Source of the DNA: Daphnia pulex
Taxonomy: Eukaryota; Arthropoda; Branchiopoda; Diplostraca; Daphniidae
DNA length: 64,000 bases
Direction of reading: 5' to 3'
NCBI RefSeq assembly: GCF_021134715.1
Contig: NC_060023.1
Location: 5,828,001-5,892,000 of the forward strand
Under the pieces are notes generated by a model. It was given only the letters and a program-made list of their open reading frames with translations, was not told the origin of the DNA and did not search any database. Positions 53,756 to 64,000 of the stretch are shown here, piece after piece. Made by a program: the position numbers and the translations under genes. Every line of letters starts with the position of its first letter. Position 1 is the first letter of the stretch.

Positions 53756-56453
53756 CTAGCCACAAACTTCTGCAAATCCGCTACAACATGAGGAGGAACT
53801 ATGACGTGTTCATTTTCGTAATGAGGTGGTGGAATGCTACATATATATGTGTCATTACGGCAAGGATAAAAGCGATGAGAAAAAATTTCAATCTGTTCTA
53901 CGTTCCCCGTTAATTCTTTCTCTTTTCGTTCAAAAATATACCAATGGCACAACACACCTACATTTTTAGTGCCTTCGTCCCATTCCCATAAAACTTTTGC
54001 CATTTCTTTTTTTGTTCCTTGTAAAAGAGACAACTACATTAACCTGCCTAACAAAAACTTTTCAGCAATTTCTTTTTCTTTTTGGTCTGTTTTGAACACT
54101 ATCCAATCACAAATTCTTATTTTCCTCTGCTCGACAACTTTTACGATCAATTTTGCACGATCAACATACGGTGCATTGGGTCGAACTCGAATATTTCGAT
54201 CATTACTTTAGCGGCGCACCCCTTCTTCTAAAAACCATAAAATCGAACTTTTTTTGACAATCCTAATGTTACCTTAAGCATCAGGTGTTTGTACGAAAAC
54301 AGTAGATTCGATGGATGTGCGAGATTGCTCAGAATTTGGCCTTTCTTCAGATGATTTTAATTGCCACCTACGAAACTCACGAAAATCTGCATCGTGAACG
54401 GTACGTAGAACATCCATGTCATGTCGGTCATGCTCATCTTCCTCCTCATTATCACTGGATAACGGCTCGCATTCTTCACATTCGTCGACCATTTCTTCTT
54501 CGTTACTATTAACAATTCTTCTGATTAACTTGCTGTCAAAATCAAAACACTTTTCACCGTCTACAGCTACTCCGAGTTGATTCAAGTCCTTTTCTGCGTC
54601 TACTTTGGCTTTTATCACCATCTCTTCGATATCTTCAGCGGAGGGAAGAGTAAAGTTCTCGAGTGCCTCTTTTGTACCGCTACAGCACTTCAAGTGTGCT
54701 TCGTATCACGGGTTTTTAATGTTCTCTTCACATAGTTGAGCTGTTGTGCGCATGTAAACGTCTACTCTCTACTCATAAATACTCATAAAAGCTGTAATTA
54801 AAATTTGAAACAAAATTATACAGAGAAGAGTATTACCTTGGCAGCTCGTCCCATAAACTCTGATAAAGTACAATTTGTTTGTGTACTAGCAACCGGTGAC
54901 ATTGATCTTATCGACTTGAAGAAAGACTCACAAGGCTGACTACTATAAAGCCAAGGCAGTAGTAAATGAGGAGACCCGTCTTTTCGTAGTTGAAGAATTA
55001 TTAATATTAATGAGTGTGCATTTATTTATGCACACAAGTAGGAATTCAGAGAGATGAAGTTATCGGCCATGGAATACTCTTCGTCGAGGCTGATCCAAAA
55101 TCTCCAATATCGTAAACTAAAAACCGCAAACCAAATACGATACAGCCTTTCAAGGGGAAGCAAGTTTTTTTTCAATAAAGCATGACGTGATGTAATCCAG
55201 GAGTTTTAGATAGAAGCATGTTGCTTCTGATCCAGGAACATGCAAGGTTAACACCTCTCTCACTTCAGGACAGTATAATCTTTCCACTGCGTCGTAATTC
55301 ATTTTGTCCTGTAAATGAAGGTCGCTTGCTCGTAGTGAATGTTTTTTCTTTGTTAAAACGGCTTCGAGGTCAGTAGGAGATGCGATGTGGCTTCCGAAAT
55401 CCGAAGGGCAAAATTTTTCCTATTTTAAAGAATCTTGTTCTCAATTTTGCTCCTTCATGGATGGTTTCTTGAAATGGGATTTGTGTTTGCAAAAACGACG
55501 CACAAAACCATGTTGATTTTTCTCCAAAGATCCGAGACTTGGTTTCAAGCTGTAAAAGCTCCATCATAACCTTTCCCTTTAGTCTCCATCGGCGCTATAA
55601 CCCAAAACTTCTATTCATTCTGAAAAAAGATTCTGGGTTATAAATTTCAGGCGATTCTTCACGTCGTTGGAGTTGAATCTATTGTCACTACCAAAGGATA
55701 ATAATCGTAAAGGTGATATTCCATCCATGAGGGGTTGGACCATAACAACCATAGCCACAGTGGCCCTCTGGAATTCTCTGAACCTCCGGACGATATCATG
55801 AGCATTATTTGCAACAGAATTTTTCTGATCCGGAAGTCCAGATGAAGTAGACAAGGGAAGACCAAATCCAGTCACTGAATTGGACTTTTTGGCATACGTT
55901 CTCTTCCCAACGACTGATGTAGCGTCTTCGGACAAGATAACTTTCATTGGTAGATTATGCTCTTTGAAATAGTCTTTTATAGCTTTACCATTTAAAAGTT
56001 TGCCATCTAAAAGACCTGAAAAATGAAAAACATATTATTATATTGCATTTAAGATTCATTAAAATAATGTGTACAATCTACAACAGGCATTTTATATTTC
56101 GCCATTTCCCTGATAACATTTTGAGAAGACGGGGACACACCCAGGAGATTGCTTTGAAGAATTGCATAGCATCTTCGTCCTCCAACAATCCATAGATTCA
56201 TGGCGAATTTCCTTAAAACCTCATCTCCATATTGCCGACCGTTTGAATTTTTCCTGACTTGAGAACTTGCTTGCTTCATCATTCTCGATAGCAATTTTCC
56301 GGAATTGTTTGTTGAATGGTCAGTGTTCATTATAATTTTAAGGTATTTGTTTAGCATTTCGTCTAAAGCCGAACGCAAAAATTTTTTTTCCTTTTCCAAT
56401 TTCGTTATCTCGTCGAGGATTTCGAAATAATTTGTAATCTTTTGCTGGCCCAT
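53756..56453 (-). pseudogene. Main (transposase-like) ORF of the 4.8-kb transposon, degraded
   Basis: ATG at 56453 (MGQQKITNYFEILDEI) opens a block rich in Lys and Glu. An intron probably runs from the GTACAC donor near 56075 to the acceptor near 56019. Downstream blocks are LSEDATSVVGKRTYAK, GFGLPLSTSSGLPD, VQPLMDGISPLRLLSFGSDN and NRFNSNDVKNRL. Others follow in shifted frames: GEKSTWFCASFLQTQ, ETIHEGAKLRTRFFK, LLPLERLYRIWFAVFSLRYW, INAHSLI and LAWLYSSQPCESFF-like. An acidic segment (54274-54693) and a C-terminal block (53746-54033) end it. I recall this block order from multicopy uncharacterised proteins of arthropods and cnidarians; a transposase role is inferred from its place in a bounded mobile element. 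Frameshifts and stops show it is not intact. Confidence 0.55.
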
Positions 56454-56674
56454 GTAAGCCGCTACTTTTTATAGTCCTTTTCTCCGTCTTTTAATCCGGG
56501 AGTTCAAAATTTTTTCTTTCTCCTGATTGTTATCATTACATTCATGATTCCTGATTGACACCTAAACACAGAACTTACAGAAAAAGAATTCTCAAATAAC
56601 ATCTTTCCTTTTATTTTGCCTTTTATTCCTTAAAATAAACAAGTGAATTAAAGGTGAGCGTCGTCAGATAAACT

Positions 56675-57832
56675 AATTTGTTTCAGTACCGCCATCGTTT
56701 TCTTCACTTGAATCTGAATCGGCTATAGTGTCTTCGTCGCTTGAATGGATCGTTGAATTGTGTTGAACTCCAGATCTTGAAGAGCCATCTATATTGGTGT
56801 CAGACGAGCCTGCAGCCAATGCCTCACCATTCTTTCCAGTGCTAACACTAGTTTTACTCCCGGTTGTAGATTTTTTCAGTTTGTGAGTTGTCTAAAATTA
56901 ATGTGCATTGATTACAAGAAACTAAAATAAAAAACAATCATGAACGAACCTTCACATGACGAGTCAAATTTGAAATGGTATAATTCCCTTTGGAATCCCT
57001 AGCAAGTTTAATACTGTATCTTTTGCCTCCAGCAAGTATTTTGCACTTTTGACATACAATTGTTTCCTTTTCGTCGTCTACAATACAGTCATTGAAAGTC
57101 CAATCGTACTTTTTTCCTTTTTTTTCTATCCAATCCTTTACGTACTGGCTGAGTGATTTTCTGGTCTTATTTGCATTCTTTGATAGCATTTGAGCTCGCA
57201 TTTGAGGTATTAGAAGTTGTTGGCTTGTTGAGGCCACTGCGTTGGCAGTTTCAGGAGCAGTTGGTAAAATTTGTTGGCTCGTTTACTTCAAAGTGGCACT
57301 ATCCACAGCATTTGGTTGTATGAGTGTAGCTGACGTTCCATTTTTAGCAACAGCTTTGCTGGCACACTTTTTTGCACGAGTCAAAACTGGGTTTGATTGA
57401 TGAACCTAAATATAATTTACAAATCAGTTGATGAACATTGAACAAGTTAATGTGATAATTGTTCAAGATAATAATACCTGCAACAAAGGAATTCTGTTTT
57501 CTACAACGATCGTTTAGCAAACTTCAACTGCACATTCCAATGTGGCTGTTTTCCTGGCAGGAGTATAAAGCCAGCAGGATTTTTGCAGAAAAATGGTCAA
57601 AATTTTCTACTTTCTCATCCTCATCCATCGTATCAAACTATTTGGGTTCCCCATATAATGACCTAATGGTAGTTTCGATTGTGTTTATCATTTTTGTGTC
57701 AATTTTTGAAATTGCTCTGAAGCTTGTAAATCCCAAAGACTTCATAAGAAATATTAAGTGGGGAGGAAAAGAAATGCCACACTTATTAAGTGTATCAAAT
57801 ATATCATCGTTGATTTCCATATCTTTATTCAT
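56675..57832 (-). pseudogene. Accessory ORF of the 4.8-kb transposon with BED/C2H2-like zinc finger
   Basis: Upstream of the main ORF on the same strand. A helical N-terminal block (57832-57638) reads FDTLNKCGISFPPHLIFLMK and on to TTIRSLYGEPK, resembling a SAM-like helix bundle. The region 57410-56950 contains CIVDDEKETIVCQKCKILAG and NLTRHVK. After a phase-consistent splice (donor near 56946, acceptor at 56892) it continues TTHKLKK, completing a C-x2-C...H-x4-H finger. The tail is Ser/Asp-rich and ends at TAG near 56680. An in-frame stop (57283-57285) interrupts it. The finger probably binds the element's ends (inference). Confidence 0.5.
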
Positions 57833-58234
57833 TTTCTTTTGATTATTTTGCTACGTCATCAAATGTCATCTCTTATTTGAAAAGTGAGAAGGCCGGAAAG
57901 TGTAGTGTCGTGTCACTTGTCTTTTTTACCCCATCTTGCAACCCCATCTAGTGGCCACTCTATTTACAGTAGAGAGAAAATATGAATTTCATAGTTGATT
58001 CTTGAAAAACTTCGTGATTTTCCATTCAATTTTTGCTTAAATATGACTTTTTTTAACTGACTTTTTCTTCAAAAATGGCACTTTTTTCTAGAAAATGAGA
58101 CTTTTTCTTTAAAACTGAGACTTTTTGTTAAAACTAGTACTTTTTTCATAAAAAAGTGATTTTATTTTCTTAAAAAGTGATTTTTTACCCAAGTGTACGA
58201 GACTTTTTTTAGTGTTCAACCCCTCGTTTCTTGC

Positions 58235-58610
58235 TCCTCCTGGAGATTGCACGATCATAGGCCAGTTGACGTCTGCGTGGATGAGCTGGTGAATTTCGTC
58301 TGCTTTGGTTCTTCCAGGTGGGAAGGGAGATCGCTGCATCTTTCCTGATGGACATCCTGCGCATGGATGAGTGGGGATATCAAAAGCAAATTGAAGCTTT
58401 AAACCTTCCACTAATTGGGTTGATGCCATCTTCAGAATTCTTTTGTGGCTTATGTGTGCCAGTATTTCGTTCCAGACAGCAATTCATGTTGGTTTTGGTG
58501 TACCAAAACAGGCTAAATCTTCAGATGGGATATCGGTTGAGGCGCCGAGGTGGATTTCAAGGTGATAAAGGTTTCTCCCAATTCGCTCGCCCACTATAAC
58601 GACAGTTGAT
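58235..58610 (-). mobile_element. Ty1/copia relic A: pre-integrase (GAG_pre-integrs) region
   Basis: The minus strand reads GERIGRNLYHL, then IAVWNEILAHISHKRILKMA, CAGCPSGKMQRSPFP (the HHCC zinc-binding motif of copia integrase) and SPGGAR. It stops where the 4.8-kb transposon begins and continues at 53415. Confidence 0.75.
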
Positions 58611-58910
58611 TTCTTGCAAACGTTACCTGGGTTTGGATGAAATATACAGAATGCACAGCATCAGTCACATCAGTGATTGTTTGCAGTGGACGGGTCATAT
58701 TAGTGATAGAATTTATAACACTGTTCACACTTAAAATGTAAAGAGAGATTTACACCGTTATATTCGTCACTTCTACCAATACGCATTTTACGATATCAAA
58801 GTACGCAAAATAAGTGAATAAGTCAAGAGTCTTAATTTAAGTTCTCAGCGTAAATTGACGATACCTATCACACTTCGGCGAATAACGCCAAAGCAATGCA
58901 GTGCGCTATT

Positions 58911-59145
58911 TAAACCAAAGCTTTGTTCTTGTGCAGAACCTTTATTGGAAGTGGTTTATTTTGTTGTTTTATGAGTAAGGGTGGGCTGCTGTGTTGCCAA
59001 GTATTCGGTAAATTACTGCCCCGAATGCCCAAATAGAGCTCTTCGCGTACCATAGTGTGGTGTACGCATGGTAGTGTACGCATATGTACGCGACACTTGG
59101 CCTCTGTTGCCCCTGTTCCTGACACTGACAGAAGGATGTACACAA
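58911..59145. other. Unassigned sequence upstream of the copia fragment
   Basis: Open frame 58910-59143 (-) has no recognisable domain. This region and the tandem duplication at 59146 separate two copia fragments, so it is probably inserted sequence. Confidence 0.35.
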
Positions 59146-59460
59146 TTTAGATTTCCAAATAGGGGGAGGGGGCTATCAGTATCAATTTACAGCCGTGAAA
59201 ACTAGGAATTTAATAGGAAACTAGGAAACTAACTAGGAAATTTAATATTGTTACATAAGAATCCCCAAAACAGAAATCACAAAATGTAACATCATTTCTA
59301 AATTTAGATTTCCAAATAGGGGGAGGGGGCTATCAGTATCACTTTACAGCCGTGAAAACTAGGAATTTAATAGGAAACTAGGAAACTAACTAGGAAATTT
59401 AATATTGTTACATAAGAATCCCCAAAACAGAAATCACAAAATGTAACATCATTTCTAAAT
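59146..59460. repeat. Tandem duplication, 157-bp unit x 2
   Basis: The two units, starting TAGATTTCCAAATAGGGGGA at 59148 and 59305, differ at only one or two positions (CAATTTAC against CACTTTAC), so the duplication is recent. Confidence 0.85.
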
Positions 59461-59529
59461 AATAAATGAAACATTCAACATAAGATGACTTGTTTTTATG
59501 TTTGTCAACTCATTTTCACTTTTATGACT

Positions 59530-60275
59530 TGCCCAGTTTCACAACTGGTAAAAATGAAAAATTCTTCAGGCGTATTGCTCTTCCGTACAGCAATAACGTA
59601 AAATATATTTCCCCTTCAAGTTCGTAGACATCCTCTTCATTAAATTTATGACCTTTTTTAGCAGAAATTTCTAATGAATCTGGAAAATTTTTGACCACAA
59701 ACTTTAGGAAAAATTTAGGAAAAACAAAAAAGGTCAGCTATTCGTAGTAATGAGGAATGGGAAGAGACTTACAATTCTTATGGCCTTTGATTAATTTTGA
59801 ACTGTTACAATTGTTTGGACAAGTCTGTATTTGCTGTAGGGAAGATGAATAGCCAGAGGTATTACGACTATTTCACTAACACTAAAAACAAATTAGAAAG
59901 AACATACAAATGGTTTTATGTGATTTACCTCGTGTTATTGTCCCGCAATAGTCCAGGTTCTGCAGAATCTTGGCAGATTAATTGTTCCTTTTGAACTATA
60001 GCCGTTGCATTGGCCATCAAAATGTCCTTTTCTTTTTCAGTTTCTAAAGCATGTTGGCAGATTACTTTTTCACTTTCAATTTTTTCATCTACTACTGTGA
60101 TTACTGCAGGTTTTTCATTTACTACTACATAACTAGTCCTGTAAAAAATTACAAACTTAAAATACAACAGTTTTATAAATTAATTTACCTCATATTAAGA
60201 ATGTCTTCACTTTCATTTGCTTCATCAGGCACTGCTTTTGCTGCAGGTCTTTCAGTTACCATTACGTAACTAGAA
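59530..60275 (-). pseudogene. Unrecognised intron-containing gene fragment with two related exons
   Basis: Two exons on the minus strand have good splice sites. The first starts after ttttatag near 60276 and ends at a GTAAAT donor near 60190; it encodes SSYVMVTERPAAKAVPDEAN. The second runs from the acceptor near 60138 to the donor near 59930 and encodes TSYVVVNEKPAVITVVDEKI, then EKEKDILMANATAIVQKEQL. Their openings ([ST]SYV[MV]V[TN]E[RK]PA) show an exon duplication. A further block at 59710-59530 ends in FVVKNFPDSLEISAKKGHKF and a stop at about 59530, but its phase does not join cleanly. I do not recognise the family. It sits between two copia fragments, so it may be cargo or part of another repeat. 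Confidence 0.4.
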
Positions 60276-60309
60276 CTATAAAACAAAATTAGTTACAGAC
60301 TTGGTTCAT

Positions 60310-60982
60310 TCATAAACCCGGAACATCACTCAATGCTTCCGTATCCACGTACCAATAACAGGAAAGTGCCCATTCCTCTTTCCATCCAGGTGTTTGAGAA
60401 AAATGTTGTAAAAGTAGAGAATATTTTTCCTTCGTTATGTCATGTGTTGGGTGCAGCCTGAGTCTGTAAACCGATCTTGGGCTGGTGAAGCATGTGAACG
60501 AGAGGTAGGCATCGTCCACTTGAACTTTTTCTTTGGGTGCTGTGTCTGGTGTATCATTGAGATTCTTATCCTTTTTTGCCTTTGATGTGCCCAGGTATCT
60601 TGCATTTATGATAGCTGCAGAATCTGTATGGACGCCGCTTGTTGTTGAGATGCCACCTCGCCTTGTTCCTTGATCGTGACCTCGTGGTGTAGACGATGAC
60701 TTGTCGGTGGTGGTACTGACGTAGCATCTTGACCTTTGGGCTGACCTGTGCTCCAGCGTTAACCATTTATGATTTGTTTATAAGAGAAGATGTATGAAGG
60801 GCAATTGTCCTTTGATCAAATGGAACGCTGTCCCAGACCGTGATAAAGTTTCTATAGCTGGGCGAAAGCATGCAAATGATTTTGGTCATGACGGAGATGC
60901 TATCGCATTTGCAAGTTTGATTGCCATTGTGTCGACTTCTGTAAAATGACATGATGTCATCAAAAATCCAGCTTGCTAGCAA
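60310..60982 (-). mobile_element. Ty1/copia relic A: gag and start of protease
   Basis: The minus strand reads DIMSFYRSRHNGNQTCK, SVMTKIICMLSPSYRNFITV and VWDSVPFDQRTIALHTSSLI (copia gag). A damaged zinc knuckle (CSYHKCKIPGHIKG) follows, then AYLSFTCFTSPRSVY and HFSQTPGWKEEWAL, the run-in to the protease DSG site, which is itself corrupted. Frameshifted and inactive. Confidence 0.75.
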
Positions 60983-61182
60983 TTATATATATAAAGAGTG
61001 GCCAAACATTGACCAAGACCACACGGCTAGTGACAGTAGCGAGTAGCGTCTTCTTATAACTATGATTGACTTTTCAATAATGTTGCTTTACTTTTTCATA
61101 GAATCTATCGCTATTTGACTTTGACGTAGATGTTGAATTGCAAAATATTGCTCATTCGGTAGTAGACTGGGGCACGGAGCGT

Positions 61183-61608
61183 TTAGAAAATGAAAAATTG
61201 CCACTCTTTTTTAAACCTGACAAATAATGCTTCTGACGGACTATTCCTCTTGCCAATTATTGAATCCGATACTTGTTTCACATGAAGTTCGAAAAAATGG
61301 TGGCGACAAGCAAGCCACAATACCGAGTGGCCAACAGTTGATTCAATGATGGCCGCGCTGCCTTTCAAACGCCCCGTATTGCTGGCAGTGTTGTCGAAAC
61401 AAAGGCCAATAACCTTCTTCAATAAGCCCCGATCTTCTAATAAATCGACTACAGCTCGATGTTGAGCGACACCTGTGGAATCTGGAATTACTGGAATTCC
61501 TAACAACTTTGGTGATTCAATCTGAGGTTTGCCACTGACTAACACAGCCACGCGATCGTCAACATTTCTTGATTTTTCTTCGACCTCTAAAACTTCTTCG
61601 ATCAACAT
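61183..61608 (-). mobile_element. ORF fragment of an unclassified repeat family
   Basis: A single open frame of 141 aa contains PKLLGIPVIPDSTGVAQHRA, VIGLCFDNTASNTGRLKG and LWLACRHHFFELHVKQVSD. I recall the FD.T.SNTG and ACRHH.[FL]EL pattern from abundant uncharacterised proteins in crustaceans, aphids and Hydra. The FDNTASNTG Asp and the following His pair suggest an RNase H-like or DDE nuclease core (inference). The flanks carry stops, so only a fragment remains. Confidence 0.5.
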
Positions 61609-64000
61609 GAGATTTTGAGCATATATTTTTTGTATATTGAAGAACTTAAATACGAAAGGCCGCTAAACAATTTCAGGTACAACATCTCGAGCACAGGGGA
61701 AAATAGGAAGAAAAATGCAAATTTAGCTATTTTCTCACGGCTGGCAGGGTCAAATATTTCTTTAAAAATCTGAAATTTGGTAGTTATCATTATTTTAGTA
61801 CTGGGCACCCCAATTTAAAAGGCTGCCTTGAATTTCAAAAATTTTTGCAAAATGAAACACCCTAATGTACCTTAAGCGTGGACAGGCATTTCCCAAAATA
61901 TACAAGTAAATTTCACAAGCAAAAGTCGATGAAAAATCCACTAACGTGAGTTAATGTCCAATGTAATTGAAAATAAAACAAAATGTGATAATTCAATTGT
62001 AATTTAAATTGGAGCTATTATCAATCCGAATTGGCCTGTTTTTACATACATAAATAAATAAAAAAACAGAATGGAGTTAAAGAAAAAAATGAAGAGAATG
62101 GCACAATAGTGGGAGAATTATTGGAAACCCGCAAAAGCAAAACCTCCACGAACTATCACTAGCACTAGCGAAGATTGCGTTATGACTCGCGAAAAAGAAA
62201 GACGGACACCTATGGTGCGTCCGTAAATTTTCGCAAGTATATGCATGCATTGATGTAACTGTAAGGTAGAGCATAATAGTATGCCTTGAATACATAGTAT
62301 GCATAGGAAAGAGGTAGAGTGTGAAGGTCATAGGCTAATAGATTTAATGTGAGACGGTGTTGAAGTATTTCAAACCAAATCGTGCCTCAAAGAAATCTCC
62401 GCTGCCAACTAAGTTGCCGAACCCCATCGAAGGCACGATTCCGGAAAGGTTGCTGTTTAACCCTAACCCCCTCTGTCTGTCAGCTGAGAGCCTCGTTTCA
62501 TGTTCCAAGACTCTCTTACTTTCCTGACTTGTTCAAGAGAAGACTATCTCTGTTTCGTTAACTGAATTAGTGCATTATTCCACACACTTGATAAAAGGTA
62601 ACTTGTCCTTCCATCCATGTGCTAAATACAATGCATTTATTTCTGACCCCAATCTGACAGTCATTTTACATCAACAGATGGGACTCGTTATATCATGACG
62701 TATCATCACATCACATAACAAAAAGTGATGTATTTGTAAACTTTTACATTTAGACTAACCAAATAGAGACACAATTTTTGAAAAACTGAAGCCGGCTTAA
62801 AGAACGAAACAAAAGAAAAAAACTATCGAGAGGACTCCAAAGAACCAGGATACGCGAATTTATTGAAAAATCAGCCATGACGGCATCTTGGGCACCTACA
62901 ATTCTTTGTGACGAAAATAATAATTTTTTTTAATTCTTCAAAATGTTACTGTGTTTTCAACATTATTATATAAAAATACCTCTCAGTTTATTGCATAACT
63001 CTGTCGTAAAGATGTAGTTTAATGTTTTACTTGTTAACTAGTAATGTAATAATTATTTTAAAGATCGGATGAGACGAGGGATTTGCGACATTTAGGCACA
63101 GGCCTGAACGTCACACACCCTAGAAGAGACCACACAACAGGATTAAACTTAAACTGTTTGAAAACATCGCGCAATGCGGAGCTTTTCGTCTCTATATTAT
63201 TTATAACAACTAAATTGTGTATATTGTTTAAATATTCAAGCTAGCAACATTGAATCTTGATCAAACTCATTTTCGAACCGTTATTGATATTCAACAGTAC
63301 CGTCGATGCATAAGATATATCGATAACCAACTTGGGATACAGCCATCATTACCCACTCCCCCGAAGTTCATTACACTCCCACCCTTCATTGATGTAGTCA
63401 ATTCGGTTTCTTCCAAGTAAATATAATATTTTAAGTAGCTAAGGAAATAGTAAAATTAGTGATGGCGATTTATCGGTATCCATTTATTGTGATGCACCTT
63501 ACCTCATTCAGTAAAAAATTCTACAAATACCAATGCGTATAGAGATTAATGTGAATTGGATTAAGAATAATAGGTAATGAATTAATTTAAAAGCAAATAT
63601 GATGATTGATTCACTGTTTATTGTAAATTGGCGGAAAAAAGATGAGATCACTTTCTGTAGAAAAATCCCTTGGGAAGGAACGGATGTAGCAGAGATTACA
63701 AAAAAAGGAAACAACATCAAAGAAAGGAAGTAAACAACCTTTTCTTTATGTTTGATAGAAGAAATTGAGACAGGATTCCGGGGTAGGTAAGGCTTCGATA
63801 AACATTGCCTTATGTTTACGATGATGCTCCATGCTTTATTGGAGGAATCGCCAGTCCTTTTAGCATTAGCTTCGTTGATATTAATATTATGAAATGAGGC
63901 GAAGTGTAGCAATTTTCATACAGCAACGTTTCTGATTAAATTGACGTATGTGCGGCCCTTTGATTTGAGATCCGCTTCCTGAACTTGACTTCAACGATTT
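61609..64000. other. AT-rich non-genic right end of the window
   Basis: About 2.4 kb without a supported gene. Open frames at 62077-62331 and 63508-63912 on the minus strand lack domains and splice context. No bounded repeat was recognised. Confidence 0.45.

Larger units (their letters stand above)
53424..58226. mobile_element. 4.8-kb DNA transposon with 8-bp TSD and imperfect 16-bp TIRs
   Basis: The element begins CGCGGGATTTAACACT, and its right end read in reverse begins CGAGGGGTTGAACACT (13 of 16 matching). The identical 8-bp TTTCTTGC flanks both sides (53416-53423 and 58227-58234), and removing the element rejoins the copia integrase region. Both ends carry arrays of GACTTTTT-type repeats spaced about 25-30 bp (53460-53610 and 58040-58200), in the same orientation at both ends. 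The interior codes on the minus strand. The TSD length suggests hAT or another 8-bp-TSD superfamily; the coding region does not show a hAT motif that I recognise. Confidence 0.8.

Overview
The window reads as nuclear DNA of an arthropod, most likely a branchiopod crustacean such as Daphnia (inference). The genes are split by short GT-AG introns of about 60-150 bp, UTRs are short, genes are tightly packed, and the protein repertoire is animal-specific. There are no bacterial operons, CRISPR arrays or recognisable tRNA or rRNA genes. I assembled gene models by hand from splice sites, and most are phase-consistent from start to stop.

Left half (1-33.6 kb), gene-rich. An SLC6 Na+/Cl--dependent transporter runs off the left edge on the minus strand. 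A RILPL homolog (minus) and a trichoplein/TCHP homolog (plus) diverge from one 633-bp promoter that carries a CRE and a perfect ciliary X-box. LAMTOR5 follows (plus). Next comes a truncated, frame-broken TTF2/lodestar-like SNF2 ATPase (minus) whose 5' exon is duplicated, with a dispersed repeat and a foldback palindrome beside it. Then comes a very compact plus-strand locus: ALG6 lies wholly inside intron 1 of BOLA2, and the last BOLA2 exon overlaps the start of mevalonate kinase (MVK) by 40 nt in another frame. LRCH follows, with two alternative last exons (membrane-anchored or not). A complete 25-exon ABCC4-type transporter (1,381 aa) closes the half.

Right half (33.6-64 kb), repeat-rich. 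I could assemble no intact host gene here. It holds a 1.26-kb non-autonomous hAT-type element with an 8-bp TSD, two copies of a 137-bp MITE, a Ty3/gypsy integrase relic, a Mutator-like (MULE) transposase relic with a SWIM zinc finger, at least two Ty1/copia relics, and several decayed ORFs of unclassified repeats. A 4.8-kb DNA transposon with an 8-bp TSD, imperfect 16-bp TIRs and subterminal repeat arrays is inserted cleanly into a copia integrase region.

How the genes relate: RILPL and TCHP are both linked to primary-cilium control in animals, which fits their shared promoter and X-box. MVK (isoprenoid and so dolichol synthesis) and ALG6 (glucosylation of dolichol-linked glycan) act in connected pathways and sit in one interleaved locus. 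I found no wholly unknown multi-gene system. The strongest candidates for something undescribed are the BOLA2/ALG6/MVK arrangement and the 4.8-kb transposon.
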